A stretch of 64,000 bases of DNA, from NCBI RefSeq assembly GCF_051245535.1, contig NZ_CP195303.1:1054001-1118000 (forward strand). The letters are read 5' to 3'. Both the position numbers and the translations under genes were made by a program. This DNA comes from Micavibrio aeruginosavorus_D. GTDB lineage: Bacteria; Pseudomonadota; Alphaproteobacteria; Micavibrionales; Micavibrionaceae. A model generated the notes under the pieces. It did no database searches and was not told the DNA's origin. It worked only from the letters and a program-made list of their open reading frames with translations. Below, in pieces: positions 51,014-59,937 of this stretch (position 1 is the first letter of the stretch; each line of letters begins with the position of its first letter).

Positions 51014-52144
51014 TTAATCAGACAGCTTGATCGAAGACGTGTCGATGGATTTAAAGGCATCGCCCCCACCCTTGCCCATTTTAACCTGCTGGATACGGAT
51101 CTTCATATCGCCCGGCAGGTCGGCCTGGGTAATGGCGGTTTCTTCGGCAATCAGCCCTTCCGCAAACAGGCGGAGCAAGGATTGGTCGAACGTGCACATG
51201 CCGATGGGGTTGTTTTGCTCCATCACGTCCCTGATTTTCGTAATCTCACCCTTATGGATCAGATCGCGGATCAGGCCTTGGTTGAGCATCACTTCAATCG
51301 CCACAACCATGCCCCCGCCAATCGCCGGGACCAGACGCTGGGACACGATCCCGCGCAAGTTCATGGACAGGTTCAAACGGATTTGCGCGTGGTAATCTTC
51401 AGGGAACAAATTCACAATCCGTTCAATGGATTGATACGTGTTGTTCGTGTGCAATGTTGCCAAACATAAATGACCCGTTTCGGCGGCGGTCAACGCCTGC
51501 TCCATCACCTCGCGGTCACGCACCTCGCCCACCAGAATAACGTCCGGGCGCTGGCGCAGCGCGTTCTTCAACGCGACAGAGAAGGATTCCGTATCCACGC
51601 CGATTTCACGCTGGGTAATGACGGATTTCTTATGCTCATGGAAATATTCGATCGGGTCTTCGATCGTAATAATGTGGCCCTGCTCGCGCGCGTTCCGATA
51701 ATCAATCATCGATGCCAGCGTGGTTGATTTCCCCGACCCGGTCATCCCGGTCACAAGGATCAGCCCGCGCCGCTCCATCGCCAGATGCGCTAAGTTTTCA
51801 GGTAAACGAAGCTCCGCAAAGCTCGGAATTTTCGAAATAATTCGACGAATAACCAGGGCCGGAAATTGGCGCTGGCGCAACGCATTGACGCGGTAGCGTC
51901 CGAATTTCCCAACATCCAGCGACGTGTTCAGCTCCATATGCGCCTCGAAATCGCGGCGCTGGCGACTGGTGAAAATGGACCCGATAATCTCGTTCAGCTC
52001 ATCCACGGTGATCGGCGTATCACGCAGATTGAGCAAAGTCTGCTCAATCCGCAAAGCAGGCGGAAACCCGACCGTGAGGTAGAGATCGCTCGCCCCCTTG
52101 TCGTTCATAGATTGGAAATACTGAAGGATTAAAGGCGCGGTCAA
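51014..52144 (-). CDS. pilU: PilT/PilU-type retraction ATPase
   Basis: Cytoplasmic hexameric ATPase for pilus retraction. Walker A is GMTGSGKSTT, Asp box EDPIEYFHEHK, Walker B VILVGEVRDREVME, and LCLATLHTNNTYQS is the His-box motif. The N-terminal GASDLYLTVGFPP is the usual PilT/PilU start. The TTG at 52144 overlaps the stop of the preceding gene (TTGA), so translation is coupled; an ATG at 52108 is an alternative. Assignment as PilU rather than PilT is by position after another PilT-like gene. Confidence 0.85.
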   Translation of the reverse strand: MTAPLILQYFQSMNDKGASDLYLTVGFPPALRIEQTLLNLRDTPITVDELNEIIGSIFTSRQRRDFEAHMELNTSLDVGKFGRYRVNALRQRQFPALVIRRIISKIPSFAELRLPENLAHLAMERRGLILVTGMTGSGKSTTLASMIDYRNAREQGHIITIEDPIEYFHEHKKSVITQREIGVDTESFSVALKNALRQRPDVILVGEVRDREVMEQALTAAETGHLCLATLHTNNTYQSIERIVNLFPEDYHAQIRLNLSMNLRGIVSQRLVPAIGGGMVVAIEVMLNQGLIRDLIHKGEITKIRDVMEQNNPIGMCTFDQSLLRLFAEGLIAEETAITQADLPGDMKIRIQQVKMGKGGGDAFKSIDTSSIKLSD

Positions 52145-53331
52145 AATGTGTAGCCCTCGCCTGAATCATCTTCACCGGCCTTGCGCGGCTGCGCGCCCGG
52201 GGCACGCCCCACGGCCGCCTGTTTCCGCGACATCGTTTCGGACATCTTGCCACCGCCCAGCGATGCCGACACGGTATCCTCGTCGCGAGCACCTTCGTCT
52301 TCGGTGGTTTTCATCAAGGCGCGGCGCGCCTCGTCCTTGTCGATCACACCCTGCTCCAGCAAGGCATTCACGGAATCTTCCAACGTGGTCATCCCGTAAC
52401 GCGACCCGGTCTGGATCATGGAGTAGAGCTGGGCAATCTGGTTTTCACGGATCAGGTTCCGCACAGCGTTGGTGCCGACCAGAACCTCGAACGCGCCAAC
52501 CCGGCCCGATCCATCCGCCCGCTTCAGCAGCGACTGGGCCACAACGCCCTGCAGCGAACTGGCCAGCATGGCCCGGACCATTTCCTTGTCCCCCGACGGG
52601 AACACGTCGATAATACGGTCGATGGTTTTGGCCGCCGTGTTCGAGTGCAGTGTTCCGAACACCAAGTGCCCGGTTTCCGCCGCGGTCAGGGCCAGAGAGA
52701 TCGTTTCATAATCCCGCATCTCCCCCACCAGAATAACGTCAGGGTCTTCACGCAGAGAACTGCGCAACGCCTTGGAGAATGATTTGGTATCGGTGCCGAT
52801 TTCGCGGTGGTTCACCACAGCCTTTTTCGAGGCGTGGAAGAATTCGACCGGGTCTTCGACCGTAATAATGTGGCTGGCGTGATTTTCGTTAATGTAATTG
52901 ATAATCGAGGCCAGCGTGGTCGATTTACCCGAACCCGTCGGACCAGTCACCAGGACCAGTCCCTTTTCCAGTTCAGCAAAACGACGAATAATCGGCGGCA
53001 ATTCCAGCTCTTCCATCGTCGGAATCAAGGACGGAATGGAACGGAAAACGGCGGCGGTGCCGTTGCGGGTGGTAAAGGCGTTCACACGGAAACGGGCCTT
53101 TTCACCGTAGGCGATGGCGAAGTCCAGCTCCAGCTCGCGTTCGAAATCGGCGCGCTGGTCTTCGTTCATCACGGAATAGAGCATGGTGCGAATGTCGTCG
53201 CTTTGCAACGGATCGGCTTTAATCCGCTTCATTTCCCCGTTGACCCGAATAACGGGCGGGTTGGTCGGACTCAAGTGCAAGTCAGACGCATTGTTCTGAA
53301 TCGTAAAGCGCAAAAGCTGAAGAATATCCAA
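52141..53331 (-). CDS. pilT: Twitching motility ATPase PilT
   Basis: It drives pilus depolymerisation. Walker A GPTGSGKSTTL, Walker B VILVGEMRDYE, and VFGTLHSNTAAKTIDRII. N-terminal NASDLHLSPTNPPVIRVNG is typical. The start is TTG at 53331, with GGGGAG 7 bases upstream; the longer frame from 53370 is rejected as without a good site. The protein has 396 aa. Its C-terminal 50 residues (Ala/Gly/Ser/Arg-rich) are an extra tail. Its stop overlaps the next ATPase gene. Confidence 0.9.
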   Translation of the reverse strand: MDILQLLRFTIQNNASDLHLSPTNPPVIRVNGEMKRIKADPLQSDDIRTMLYSVMNEDQRADFERELELDFAIAYGEKARFRVNAFTTRNGTAAVFRSIPSLIPTMEELELPPIIRRFAELEKGLVLVTGPTGSGKSTTLASIINYINENHASHIITVEDPVEFFHASKKAVVNHREIGTDTKSFSKALRSSLREDPDVILVGEMRDYETISLALTAAETGHLVFGTLHSNTAAKTIDRIIDVFPSGDKEMVRAMLASSLQGVVAQSLLKRADGSGRVGAFEVLVGTNAVRNLIRENQIAQLYSMIQTGSRYGMTTLEDSVNALLEQGVIDKDEARRALMKTTEDEGARDEDTVSASLGGGKMSETMSRKQAAVGRAPGAQPRKAGEDDSGEGYTF

Positions 53332-53460
53332 GGTGGCTCTCCCCTGATGATGGCCCGGACATGGACCCAATGCTCACTTTAATGTGAAAAGTGCAAACGG
53401 AAGGTTAATCAGATGCAGAATTTGTCACGAATTCAAGGATGTATGAAGCATAAGGCCCCG

Positions 53461-54273
53461 TCAATACGACAAGCGCCCAAAAGATAGCCCATGATCCAGC
53501 CCCAAACCCACGCGGGTCAGCGCCAAACACAGGCCAAAAGCCACGATTAAGGCCGGGCCAAACGGGAAAACGGCCCCACGCCCTGTTATTTTCCAGATCA
53601 GCGCCAACCCAACCCCCAACACGCCAGACCACATCAGAAATGGCGGCGCCATGACCGCCGGGAGCCAGATACCGGCAACAACAAAAAATTTAACATCACC
53701 AAGACCCAAGGCTTCTTTCTTGAGAATTTTCTTCATCAAAAATCCCAGCACAAAGGCGCATGCGCCCCAGATGACCCCAGCGAGAAGCGCAAATCCCGCC
53801 CCCTCCGCCCCGCCCAGAACGAATTGATAAATCACACCAAGAACGCCAACCAACGCATTGAGTTGATCGGGTAAAATGAAATGGCGGACATCAATCACAA
53901 ACAGCGCAACCAAAAACGGAATGGTCAGCATCACAATGCCGCCCGGCGCGTTATAGCCCCACAGCGCATAGACACCGAGACACAACAGCAAGGTGGAAAG
54001 TTCAATGGTCGGATAAATCCAGCCGATGGGTTTGTGGCAATGGCGGCACCGCCCGCGCAGAAACACCCACGAAAAAACCGGGATCAAATCCCACAGGGTC
54101 AGCGGTGTCTGGCAATGCGGACACGCCGAACGGGCCGCGCCCTTCTCTGCGACAATCCACGACACACCGCGCGGAATGCGCCAGATCAAAGCCGTGGCAA
54201 AACTGCCGCAGCACAGCCCGAACATCAGGACAAAAAGGATTTCAAGCGCGGTGCGCGCATCAACACCGCTCAC
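53461..54273 (-). CDS. pilD: Prepilin peptidase (leader peptidase/N-methyltransferase)
   Basis: It cleaves the type IV prepilin leader and methylates the new Phe. The N-terminal zinc-binding CPHCQTPLTLWDLIP and CRHCHKPIGW are present, followed by about seven membrane segments. The two catalytic aspartates are in VIDVRHFILPDQL and GLGDVKFFVVAG, the GxGDxK type. Length 270 aa is typical. It lies within the pilus operon, 22 bases after the TPR gene. Confidence 0.93.
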   Translation of the reverse strand: MSGVDARTALEILFVLMFGLCCGSFATALIWRIPRGVSWIVAEKGAARSACPHCQTPLTLWDLIPVFSWVFLRGRCRHCHKPIGWIYPTIELSTLLLCLGVYALWGYNAPGGIVMLTIPFLVALFVIDVRHFILPDQLNALVGVLGVIYQFVLGGAEGAGFALLAGVIWGACAFVLGFLMKKILKKEALGLGDVKFFVVAGIWLPAVMAPPFLMWSGVLGVGLALIWKITGRGAVFPFGPALIVAFGLCLALTRVGLGLDHGLSFGRLSY

Positions 54274-54294
54274 CGGACAAAACCGGCAGCGATA

Positions 54295-55863
54295 TTATTT
54301 CGCGCGCAAGGTCGACAGACGGTCATAAACCTGATCCCGCGGGATGGATCGCCCCGCCCCATAAACGGCATCGGTTTCCAGTGCCTGCTCATAATATTTA
54401 AGGGCGCTGGATTGATCCCCGGAGCGATCAAACAAGATCGCCAGGTTATACAGGTGCGTTGCATTTCTGGGGTCCAAACTGGCCGCCACATTCAATGAGC
54501 GCAGAGCATCCGGTGTTTGCCCCAAAGCCGCATAGGTCATACCGATCTGGGCCATCAGGCCGGAATTGCTTGGGAAGCGTTCCTTCAGATCCAGCAAACG
54601 GCGCAATGCGACGGACGGATATTCTTCGCGCAGAAGTCCCATCATATTGATGACCGCATCCGCATTCTTTGGATCAGCCTTCAAAACCTCTTCATAGCTT
54701 TGAATCGCCAGTTCGCGGTATCCAACATTCTGCTGTGCCACAGCGCGGCCCATCAGGATGCGAACATCGCTCTTATTCTTTTTGTACAGCGTGTCGTACA
54801 TTTCCAGCGCGGATTCATACCGGCCCAGATCCAGCGCACGGCCAGCGGCGACAACCATCGCCTCTTGCTCGCCGGACCCGTAATCTTTCTGCACGATCAC
54901 CATGGTCGATGCCGGCTCCATGGTCGGATCAACCTTGCGCGGACCAACCGTGTTGGACAACGGTCCCGACGGCACACCCGGTGCTGAATCGTAATACACA
55001 TCATTTTCAACCGCCGGGGCCGGCGCCACGACACGGTTTTCCGTCACACCGGCGGCCGCTTCGCGTCCCGATACTGTCGCGGATGGTGGCGGTGCTGCTA
55101 CACCAGACATCGGGTCCGGCGCGCCTTCCAATCCCGTCAAATCGGGCATGGGTGGTGTGGGTTCATCATTGCCCAGAATGATCGGTTCCGGCGTTGGCTC
55201 GGCCACAGCTTCGGGCACGATCTCCGGAGTCAACGGGGCGGAGGCAGACGCAGAATCATCAAGGATAATTGGCGCAGGTGCAGAGTCCGATGCAGGAACC
55301 GGAGGTTCAATAGAAACGACATCGCCGCCCAGCGGTGCTGGAGCCGGTGCAGGTGCAGGGGCCGGCAGAACATCCGGTGCCGGAGCCAATTCATCCGCAG
55401 GCATCGGCACGTCATCCGGACCGTTCGGCACAGGAGCCGCAGCCGGAGCGCCGCTGGCCGGTTCAATCGCATTCAAATCATTGACGATCGTGGTGATCGC
55501 ATGATCAACCGCACCATCAACGGATGCTGGCGCCGTATCAACGCGCGACAACACGGTGACATCGGGCATCTGTACGTCAACAGTGATCGGATCAACATCC
55601 GCGGCATCCATGGCCGAGAGTTCGGTGACGATTTTGCCGCCCACCTGCTCCATCTGCTGCGCGCCAGCGGTGGCGAGATATCCCAGCCCCGCACCAGCCA
55701 ATGCAACAACGGCGACCGTCGACATCAAAATCTTGCGGCCCGCATTGGACGCGCGCGCAGGTTTTTGCAATTCGAGAATGTCATCATCATCGTCCATCAT
55801 ATCCAGAACCATATCGTCCAGATCGGAGTCGTAAGTGTCGGACAGGATGTCATTCTTAGCCAT
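54295..55863 (-). CDS. TPR-repeat protein with single membrane anchor and Pro/Ala-rich linker
   Basis: An acidic cytoplasmic N-terminus (MAKNDILSDTYDSDLDD) leads a transmembrane helix near residues 45-66. A Pro/Ala-rich stretch of about 200 residues follows (APAPAPAPAP, DSAPAPIILDD). The C-terminal ~170 residues are TPR units (AVAQQNVGYRELAIQSYEE, ATHLYNLAILFDRSGDQSS). This resembles the MshN/PilF type of pilus assembly TPR protein but with an extra periplasmic linker. GGGGC lies before the ATG. It sits between the ABC ATPase and peptidase genes. Confidence 0.82.
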   Translation of the reverse strand: MAKNDILSDTYDSDLDDMVLDMMDDDDDILELQKPARASNAGRKILMSTVAVVALAGAGLGYLATAGAQQMEQVGGKIVTELSAMDAADVDPITVDVQMPDVTVLSRVDTAPASVDGAVDHAITTIVNDLNAIEPASGAPAAAPVPNGPDDVPMPADELAPAPDVLPAPAPAPAPAPLGGDVVSIEPPVPASDSAPAPIILDDSASASAPLTPEIVPEAVAEPTPEPIILGNDEPTPPMPDLTGLEGAPDPMSGVAAPPPSATVSGREAAAGVTENRVVAPAPAVENDVYYDSAPGVPSGPLSNTVGPRKVDPTMEPASTMVIVQKDYGSGEQEAMVVAAGRALDLGRYESALEMYDTLYKKNKSDVRILMGRAVAQQNVGYRELAIQSYEEVLKADPKNADAVINMMGLLREEYPSVALRRLLDLKERFPSNSGLMAQIGMTYAALGQTPDALRSLNVAASLDPRNATHLYNLAILFDRSGDQSSALKYYEQALETDAVYGAGRSIPRDQVYDRLSTLRAK

Positions 55864-56013
55864 TATAAGCGCCCCAGACAGGATCAGAAAAATATGAAGG
55901 CGCGCGAGGAAGGAAAACCCGAAAGTCCCGCGCGACGTGATGTATTCGTATTAGATTCTAACAGAAAACTGCATGCAAGTGAATCCTTGCCGCACAACGC
56001 TTTTATTCCCATA

Positions 56014-56772
56014 TCAGGCCGCAGCGGATGGCGTATCAATCACCTTCAAAAACGCCCGCTCCAGATTGTCCACCCCGGCCCGGTCGCGCAAACCCGCAGG
56101 CGGGCCGACATAAACCAGCACCCCATCATGCAGGACCGCAACACGGTCGCAAATTTCATCCATATCCGCAAGAATATGGGAACTTAAAAAAATCGCCCTG
56201 CCCTGCGCTTTGGTTTGCAATAACGCATCCTTCACCGCCGCGCGGGCCCGTGGGTCAAGGCCGCTCATCGGCTCATCGAGAATCGATAGCTGCGCCCCGG
56301 TCATCAATGTCGCCATCAACCCAAGCTTCTGGCGCATGCCCTTGGAATAGGTTTGCACACGGTGGCCCAGCACATCGGGGTTCAGCCCCAGATGATCAGC
56401 CAGCGCGCGCGCTTCATCCAGATTGAAAGCTTTATTGTACAAGCGCATGGAAAATTTAATAAATTCGGTGCCGCGCAAAAACCATGGCGGCTCAAATTTT
56501 TCCGGCAGATAGGCCAGACTCTTCTTCGCCTCACCCACCAGACGGTCATGACCATTGATCAGAATATCACCCGTGCGATGATCGCGCAGGCCCAGAATAC
56601 CCTTGATCAAGGTCGTTTTGCCCGCACCGTTCAGACCGATCAGGCCAAACGTTTCGCCCTGTGCCACATCAAACGTAATGGAATGCACAACATCGCGCGC
56701 ACCATACGCCATGGTGACGCCAGACAGGCGCAATGCAGGAACAGAATGTGATGAATCAGATGGAATCGTCAT
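56014..56772 (-). CDS. ABC transporter ATP-binding protein
   Basis: Walker A GLNGAGKTTLIKGI (near 45), signature YSKGMRQKLGLMA, Walker B LSILDEPMSGLDPRA and the switch His in FLSSHILADMDEI are all intact. It is of the ABC-2/drug-efflux subfamily with a single ATPase domain. The permease counterpart is most probably at 47991. Located between the MshK/PilP-like gene and the TPR gene in the pilus operon, it may power export of an envelope component needed for the pilus; inference. Confidence 0.88.
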   Translation of the reverse strand: MTIPSDSSHSVPALRLSGVTMAYGARDVVHSITFDVAQGETFGLIGLNGAGKTTLIKGILGLRDHRTGDILINGHDRLVGEAKKSLAYLPEKFEPPWFLRGTEFIKFSMRLYNKAFNLDEARALADHLGLNPDVLGHRVQTYSKGMRQKLGLMATLMTGAQLSILDEPMSGLDPRARAAVKDALLQTKAQGRAIFLSSHILADMDEICDRVAVLHDGVLVYVGPPAGLRDRAGVDNLERAFLKVIDTPSAAA

Positions 56773-56801
56773 GCCCAGAAATATAGGGCATGACGGCGTA
56801 T

Positions 56802-57524
56802 TTAGAAAGGTGCCACATCCATGCCCGCCCCGGCGGCATCAGACTCTGCCCCCGTGCCCGGCAGGAAGATTCGCGCATCCAGATTAAACCGCTCATGCGG
56901 GCGCAGCCGGATCGGGAACACCAGATTGGTCGATGAATCAAACCATTTCAGGTCGATATATTGGCGCGCCACACGAATATCCAAAATTTGTTTTGGAATC
57001 GCATCCTTGGTAATCCGCACACCGTTCAGCCAGACCGTCCAGCTATCTTTATTGCTGTACAAAATCCCGCCCAGGCTGACCTCACGCGGACCGGTCGGGC
57101 GCGACACCACGGTGCCGTCGGACGCCAATTCCGTCGTTGTCGGCGGACGGGTGATAAACAATTGCTTTGCTTCCTGCAGCAACGCATGTTGCCACGCCGT
57201 GAAAAACAGGCTGGGCATAGATTCCGGCGACATGGCGGAATCACGCAGCATATTCTTGGTCGACGCCATGCCGACAAGGCGGGCATGTGCCTCGGCACGC
57301 TCCTCCGGTGTGGAAACACCCGGCGGCTTTTGCTGCTGCAACTGGTTGACATCTTGCGGTAGCTGTTGCCCTTGCGGCATTTGCTGGCCCATCCCGGCGG
57401 GATACTGGCCCGACGGGAATTGCCCCATCTGCGCCATGGCGGGCACAGACAGCACGGCCACAACAGCCAACACGGATGAGCCCAGCAACGCGCGGCGTTG
57501 TAATGTTTGCACGAAGGTCATCAT
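56802..57524 (-). CDS. MshK/PilP-like periplasmic pilus assembly protein
   Basis: The signal peptide ends VLSVPAMAQ. A Gln/Pro/Met-rich region (GQQMPQGQQLPQDVNQLQQQ) follows, with a C-terminal beta-rich part holding LGGILYSNKDSWTVWLNGVR, the motif found in MshK/GspC/PilP-type proteins that bind secretin. The ATG at 57524 overlaps the stop of the preceding PilO-like gene (ATGATGA), so the two are coupled; the frame begins earlier, at 57578. Family assignment is by position and this motif only. Confidence 0.7.
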   Translation of the reverse strand: MMTFVQTLQRRALLGSSVLAVVAVLSVPAMAQMGQFPSGQYPAGMGQQMPQGQQLPQDVNQLQQQKPPGVSTPEERAEAHARLVGMASTKNMLRDSAMSPESMPSLFFTAWQHALLQEAKQLFITRPPTTTELASDGTVVSRPTGPREVSLGGILYSNKDSWTVWLNGVRITKDAIPKQILDIRVARQYIDLKWFDSSTNLVFPIRLRPHERFNLDARIFLPGTGAESDAAGAGMDVAPF

Positions 57525-58168
57525 TGCGCCCCCTCCTGCACGCCATCGCCGCCGGCCTTGGGCACCATCGTGCGCCATGTAAAGCCAACTTTGCTGTCAA
57601 CCAAGGTCACGGGCGATCCCGAACCAATCTGGCGCAGAACGGCTTCGCTCAAATCGCCCTTGCGGGTCAATTCGATCATGTCGACACCGACATGGCCCGG
57701 AAACGCATTCTCAATCCAGTACACAAAATTATAAACGTCGATATCGTCCATTGCCTCAATCGCAATTTCAATCGGGCTGACCATCAATTGCTGACCGGCT
57801 TCGGTCGCCTTTTCGGTGTCTTCCTGTTGTGCCGCGCCGATCGTGTATCGTGCGCTCAAAACATGGGATTCTGTTTGAATGGACTCAATCGCGCGGCGGG
57901 CATTGTAGCGGTCCTGCTCACCAAAGAAGTCAGATTTTTGAAGAACGGCGAACAATTCCTTCTGCTCTTCGATCTGTTGCAATTGCGTGCGCATCTTTTC
58001 GGTTTCATCACGGCGTTGCGAAATTTCCGCACGCACCGTGCGCAATTCCTGATCCGTTTTGTCCTTTTGCGGCAAAACATACAGATATGTCGCCGCGCCC
58101 AGAAGCGCGTTGATCGCAACCAGACCAGCAATAACCGTTACGCGGCGGGCTCCAAGAACTGCAATCAT
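57521..58168 (-). CDS. PilO/MshJ-like pilus assembly protein
   Basis: One N-terminal membrane helix (VTVIAGLVAINALLGAATYLY) is followed by a coiled coil of about 50 residues (EISQRRDETEKMRTQLQQIE) and a periplasmic ferredoxin-like domain with YNFVYWIENAFPGHV and EAMDDIDVY. This is the PilO/GspM-type layout. The start overlaps the stop of the PilM-PilN gene by 4 bases. Length 215 aa is usual. Confidence 0.78.
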   Translation of the reverse strand: MIAVLGARRVTVIAGLVAINALLGAATYLYVLPQKDKTDQELRTVRAEISQRRDETEKMRTQLQQIEEQKELFAVLQKSDFFGEQDRYNARRAIESIQTESHVLSARYTIGAAQQEDTEKATEAGQQLMVSPIEIAIEAMDDIDVYNFVYWIENAFPGHVGVDMIELTRKGDLSEAVLRQIGSGSPVTLVDSKVGFTWRTMVPKAGGDGVQEGAQ

Positions 58169-59934
58169 TGTCCTGCTCCCTCATATGTCATGTCGGGGGC
58201 CGTGTTGTCCTGCGCGGGGGCATCGGCCGGAGCCTCGCCCTCCGTGCCCGTACCCTCAGCAGGTGTTTCTGCAGGGACCTCGTCCGGAACTTCGGGTTCG
58301 TGGAATTGTACCGGCCCGGTAATCAACAATTCGGCCACATGATCTTCCAGCGGTGCTTGAGACCCTTGCGCGCCCGGCATGCCGGTGCCGCCCTCAACTT
58401 CTTCGTACACCAGATCGCCGACGGGACGCGGAATCGCAACATCGTAACCCGGCAAAGCCGCCCGCAGGCGCGCCTGCAAATCATTCACTTCACGTTTGGC
58501 CACCAACGGGTCCACCGTTCCGGGGAAGCTGAGTTGCAGCGACGCCTTCAGCGTCGGGGCCTTTTGCTCCGGCGTCATTTCGGCGACGGCATACGGATCA
58601 TCCGGCAATGTCGGGGTCACCCGCTCAATCTTCATCGTATCCAGACGCAGTTCCGCACCCAGAGCATCGCCCACCTTGCGCAGGATTGGCAACGGACGCA
58701 GGCTTTCTGCTTCCAGTGTCTTGTATGTTTCCAGCGAGGATTGGATCAGCTTGATATCAACGCCCAACGCATTCATGCGCGCGACTTCGATTTCGTATTC
58801 CTGATTGACGTTGATGCGCAAACGTTGTTGCGACACCAGATCATCCTTCGCCGTGAACCAGGCCTGTGCATTATCGGCCAACTGCCAGCCCAGATACGCC
58901 GCACCGCAGAACAACAACAACCCTGCAAAGGTCGCCGCCTGACGCGGGCCATAGATTTTATTGATGTCCGCTGCCACCATCGGCAGGATCAGGCGCGATT
59001 TCCGGCCAATCCATGACGCATGCAGCGGGTCGGCGTGATATTGGTTTTCTTGAATGCCGATGCTGAAGCCCAGCTCGCGCGCGGCTTCACCCACGGTGTA
59101 ATTGTGCATGTTGCACGGCACGTCGATGCGCTGGCGCAGCATCTCACCCGCTTGCGGCGTGGTGATCACAAAGACATCGGTTCCATCACCGGCGGAATAG
59201 CCAAAACGCGACAGATAACTGATCGTCGCTTTGAATTCCTGCGCCACTTCGGCAACCCATGCGTTCGGGTCCGTGGACAGGTCCGTCACCGGGGTCATAC
59301 GCGTCATCGCCAATTGGCCATCGCGTGTAATCACCTGACGCAAGCCACCGCTTTGATGCTGGCCGATCAGAACGGCCCAACGGGATTTGGTTTTTTCGCG
59401 CTTCGCCGCCTTCTCCGCCAGCACCCGGACCATGTCGGATGATTCAACGGGAAGCAGCGTGAAACCGGCGATCGACGACATCGATGCCTTGACCGCGCCA
59501 ATGGTTTTTTGCACCGGTTCCGACATCGGAACGGCCGCGAACAGATACAGCCCGCCACCCACCTTCGCCGCAGCGGCTCCGGTTTTACGCGGGCCAGCAT
59601 CTTTCAGCGCCAGCGCGCCACGGATGGGATAATTCGGGAAGGCAACAGCCAGTTTACGCGCAACCACGTTGGCCTTGTCCATCGGGCCAACCTTCGGAAT
59701 ACGCTGGCCGCCCTTGAACAACTGATCCGTCATGTCGTTGACGATCATCACCGCCTTGCCGCCGCATTCACGGCGGATCAGGCCAGACACAGTCTGTTCG
59801 AAATCGCGCGTCGCCCATGGCACGGTGTCAACCAGCCGGACTTTACCCCCGACGTCATAGACATACAGGGCATCGTCGCTGATCATCAGGACACAGCGCG
59901 AAGGACTCAAAAATGGTATCGATGAACCCGGCAT
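58165..59934 (-). CDS. PilM-PilN fusion (MshI-type inner-membrane assembly protein)
   Basis: Residues 1 to about 335 form an actin-like cytoplasmic domain (LYVYDVGGKVRLV, KANVVARKLAVAFPNYP, FTLLPVESSDMVR), as in PilM. A transmembrane helix around 348-368 (AATFAGLLLFCGAAYLGW) comes next, then a coiled coil and a PilN-type periplasmic domain (IQSSLETYKTLEAESLRPL). A 90-residue acidic tail (PAETPAEGTGTEGEAPAD) closes the protein. Separate in Pseudomonas, here fused in one chain. It is in the usual order before PilO. Confidence 0.75.
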   Translation of the reverse strand: MPGSSIPFLSPSRCVLMISDDALYVYDVGGKVRLVDTVPWATRDFEQTVSGLIRRECGGKAVMIVNDMTDQLFKGGQRIPKVGPMDKANVVARKLAVAFPNYPIRGALALKDAGPRKTGAAAAKVGGGLYLFAAVPMSEPVQKTIGAVKASMSSIAGFTLLPVESSDMVRVLAEKAAKREKTKSRWAVLIGQHQSGGLRQVITRDGQLAMTRMTPVTDLSTDPNAWVAEVAQEFKATISYLSRFGYSAGDGTDVFVITTPQAGEMLRQRIDVPCNMHNYTVGEAARELGFSIGIQENQYHADPLHASWIGRKSRLILPMVAADINKIYGPRQAATFAGLLLFCGAAYLGWQLADNAQAWFTAKDDLVSQQRLRINVNQEYEIEVARMNALGVDIKLIQSSLETYKTLEAESLRPLPILRKVGDALGAELRLDTMKIERVTPTLPDDPYAVAEMTPEQKAPTLKASLQLSFPGTVDPLVAKREVNDLQARLRAALPGYDVAIPRPVGDLVYEEVEGGTGMPGAQGSQAPLEDHVAELLITGPVQFHEPEVPDEVPAETPAEGTGTEGEAPADAPAQDNTAPDMTYEGAGQ

Positions 59935-59937
59935 GGT

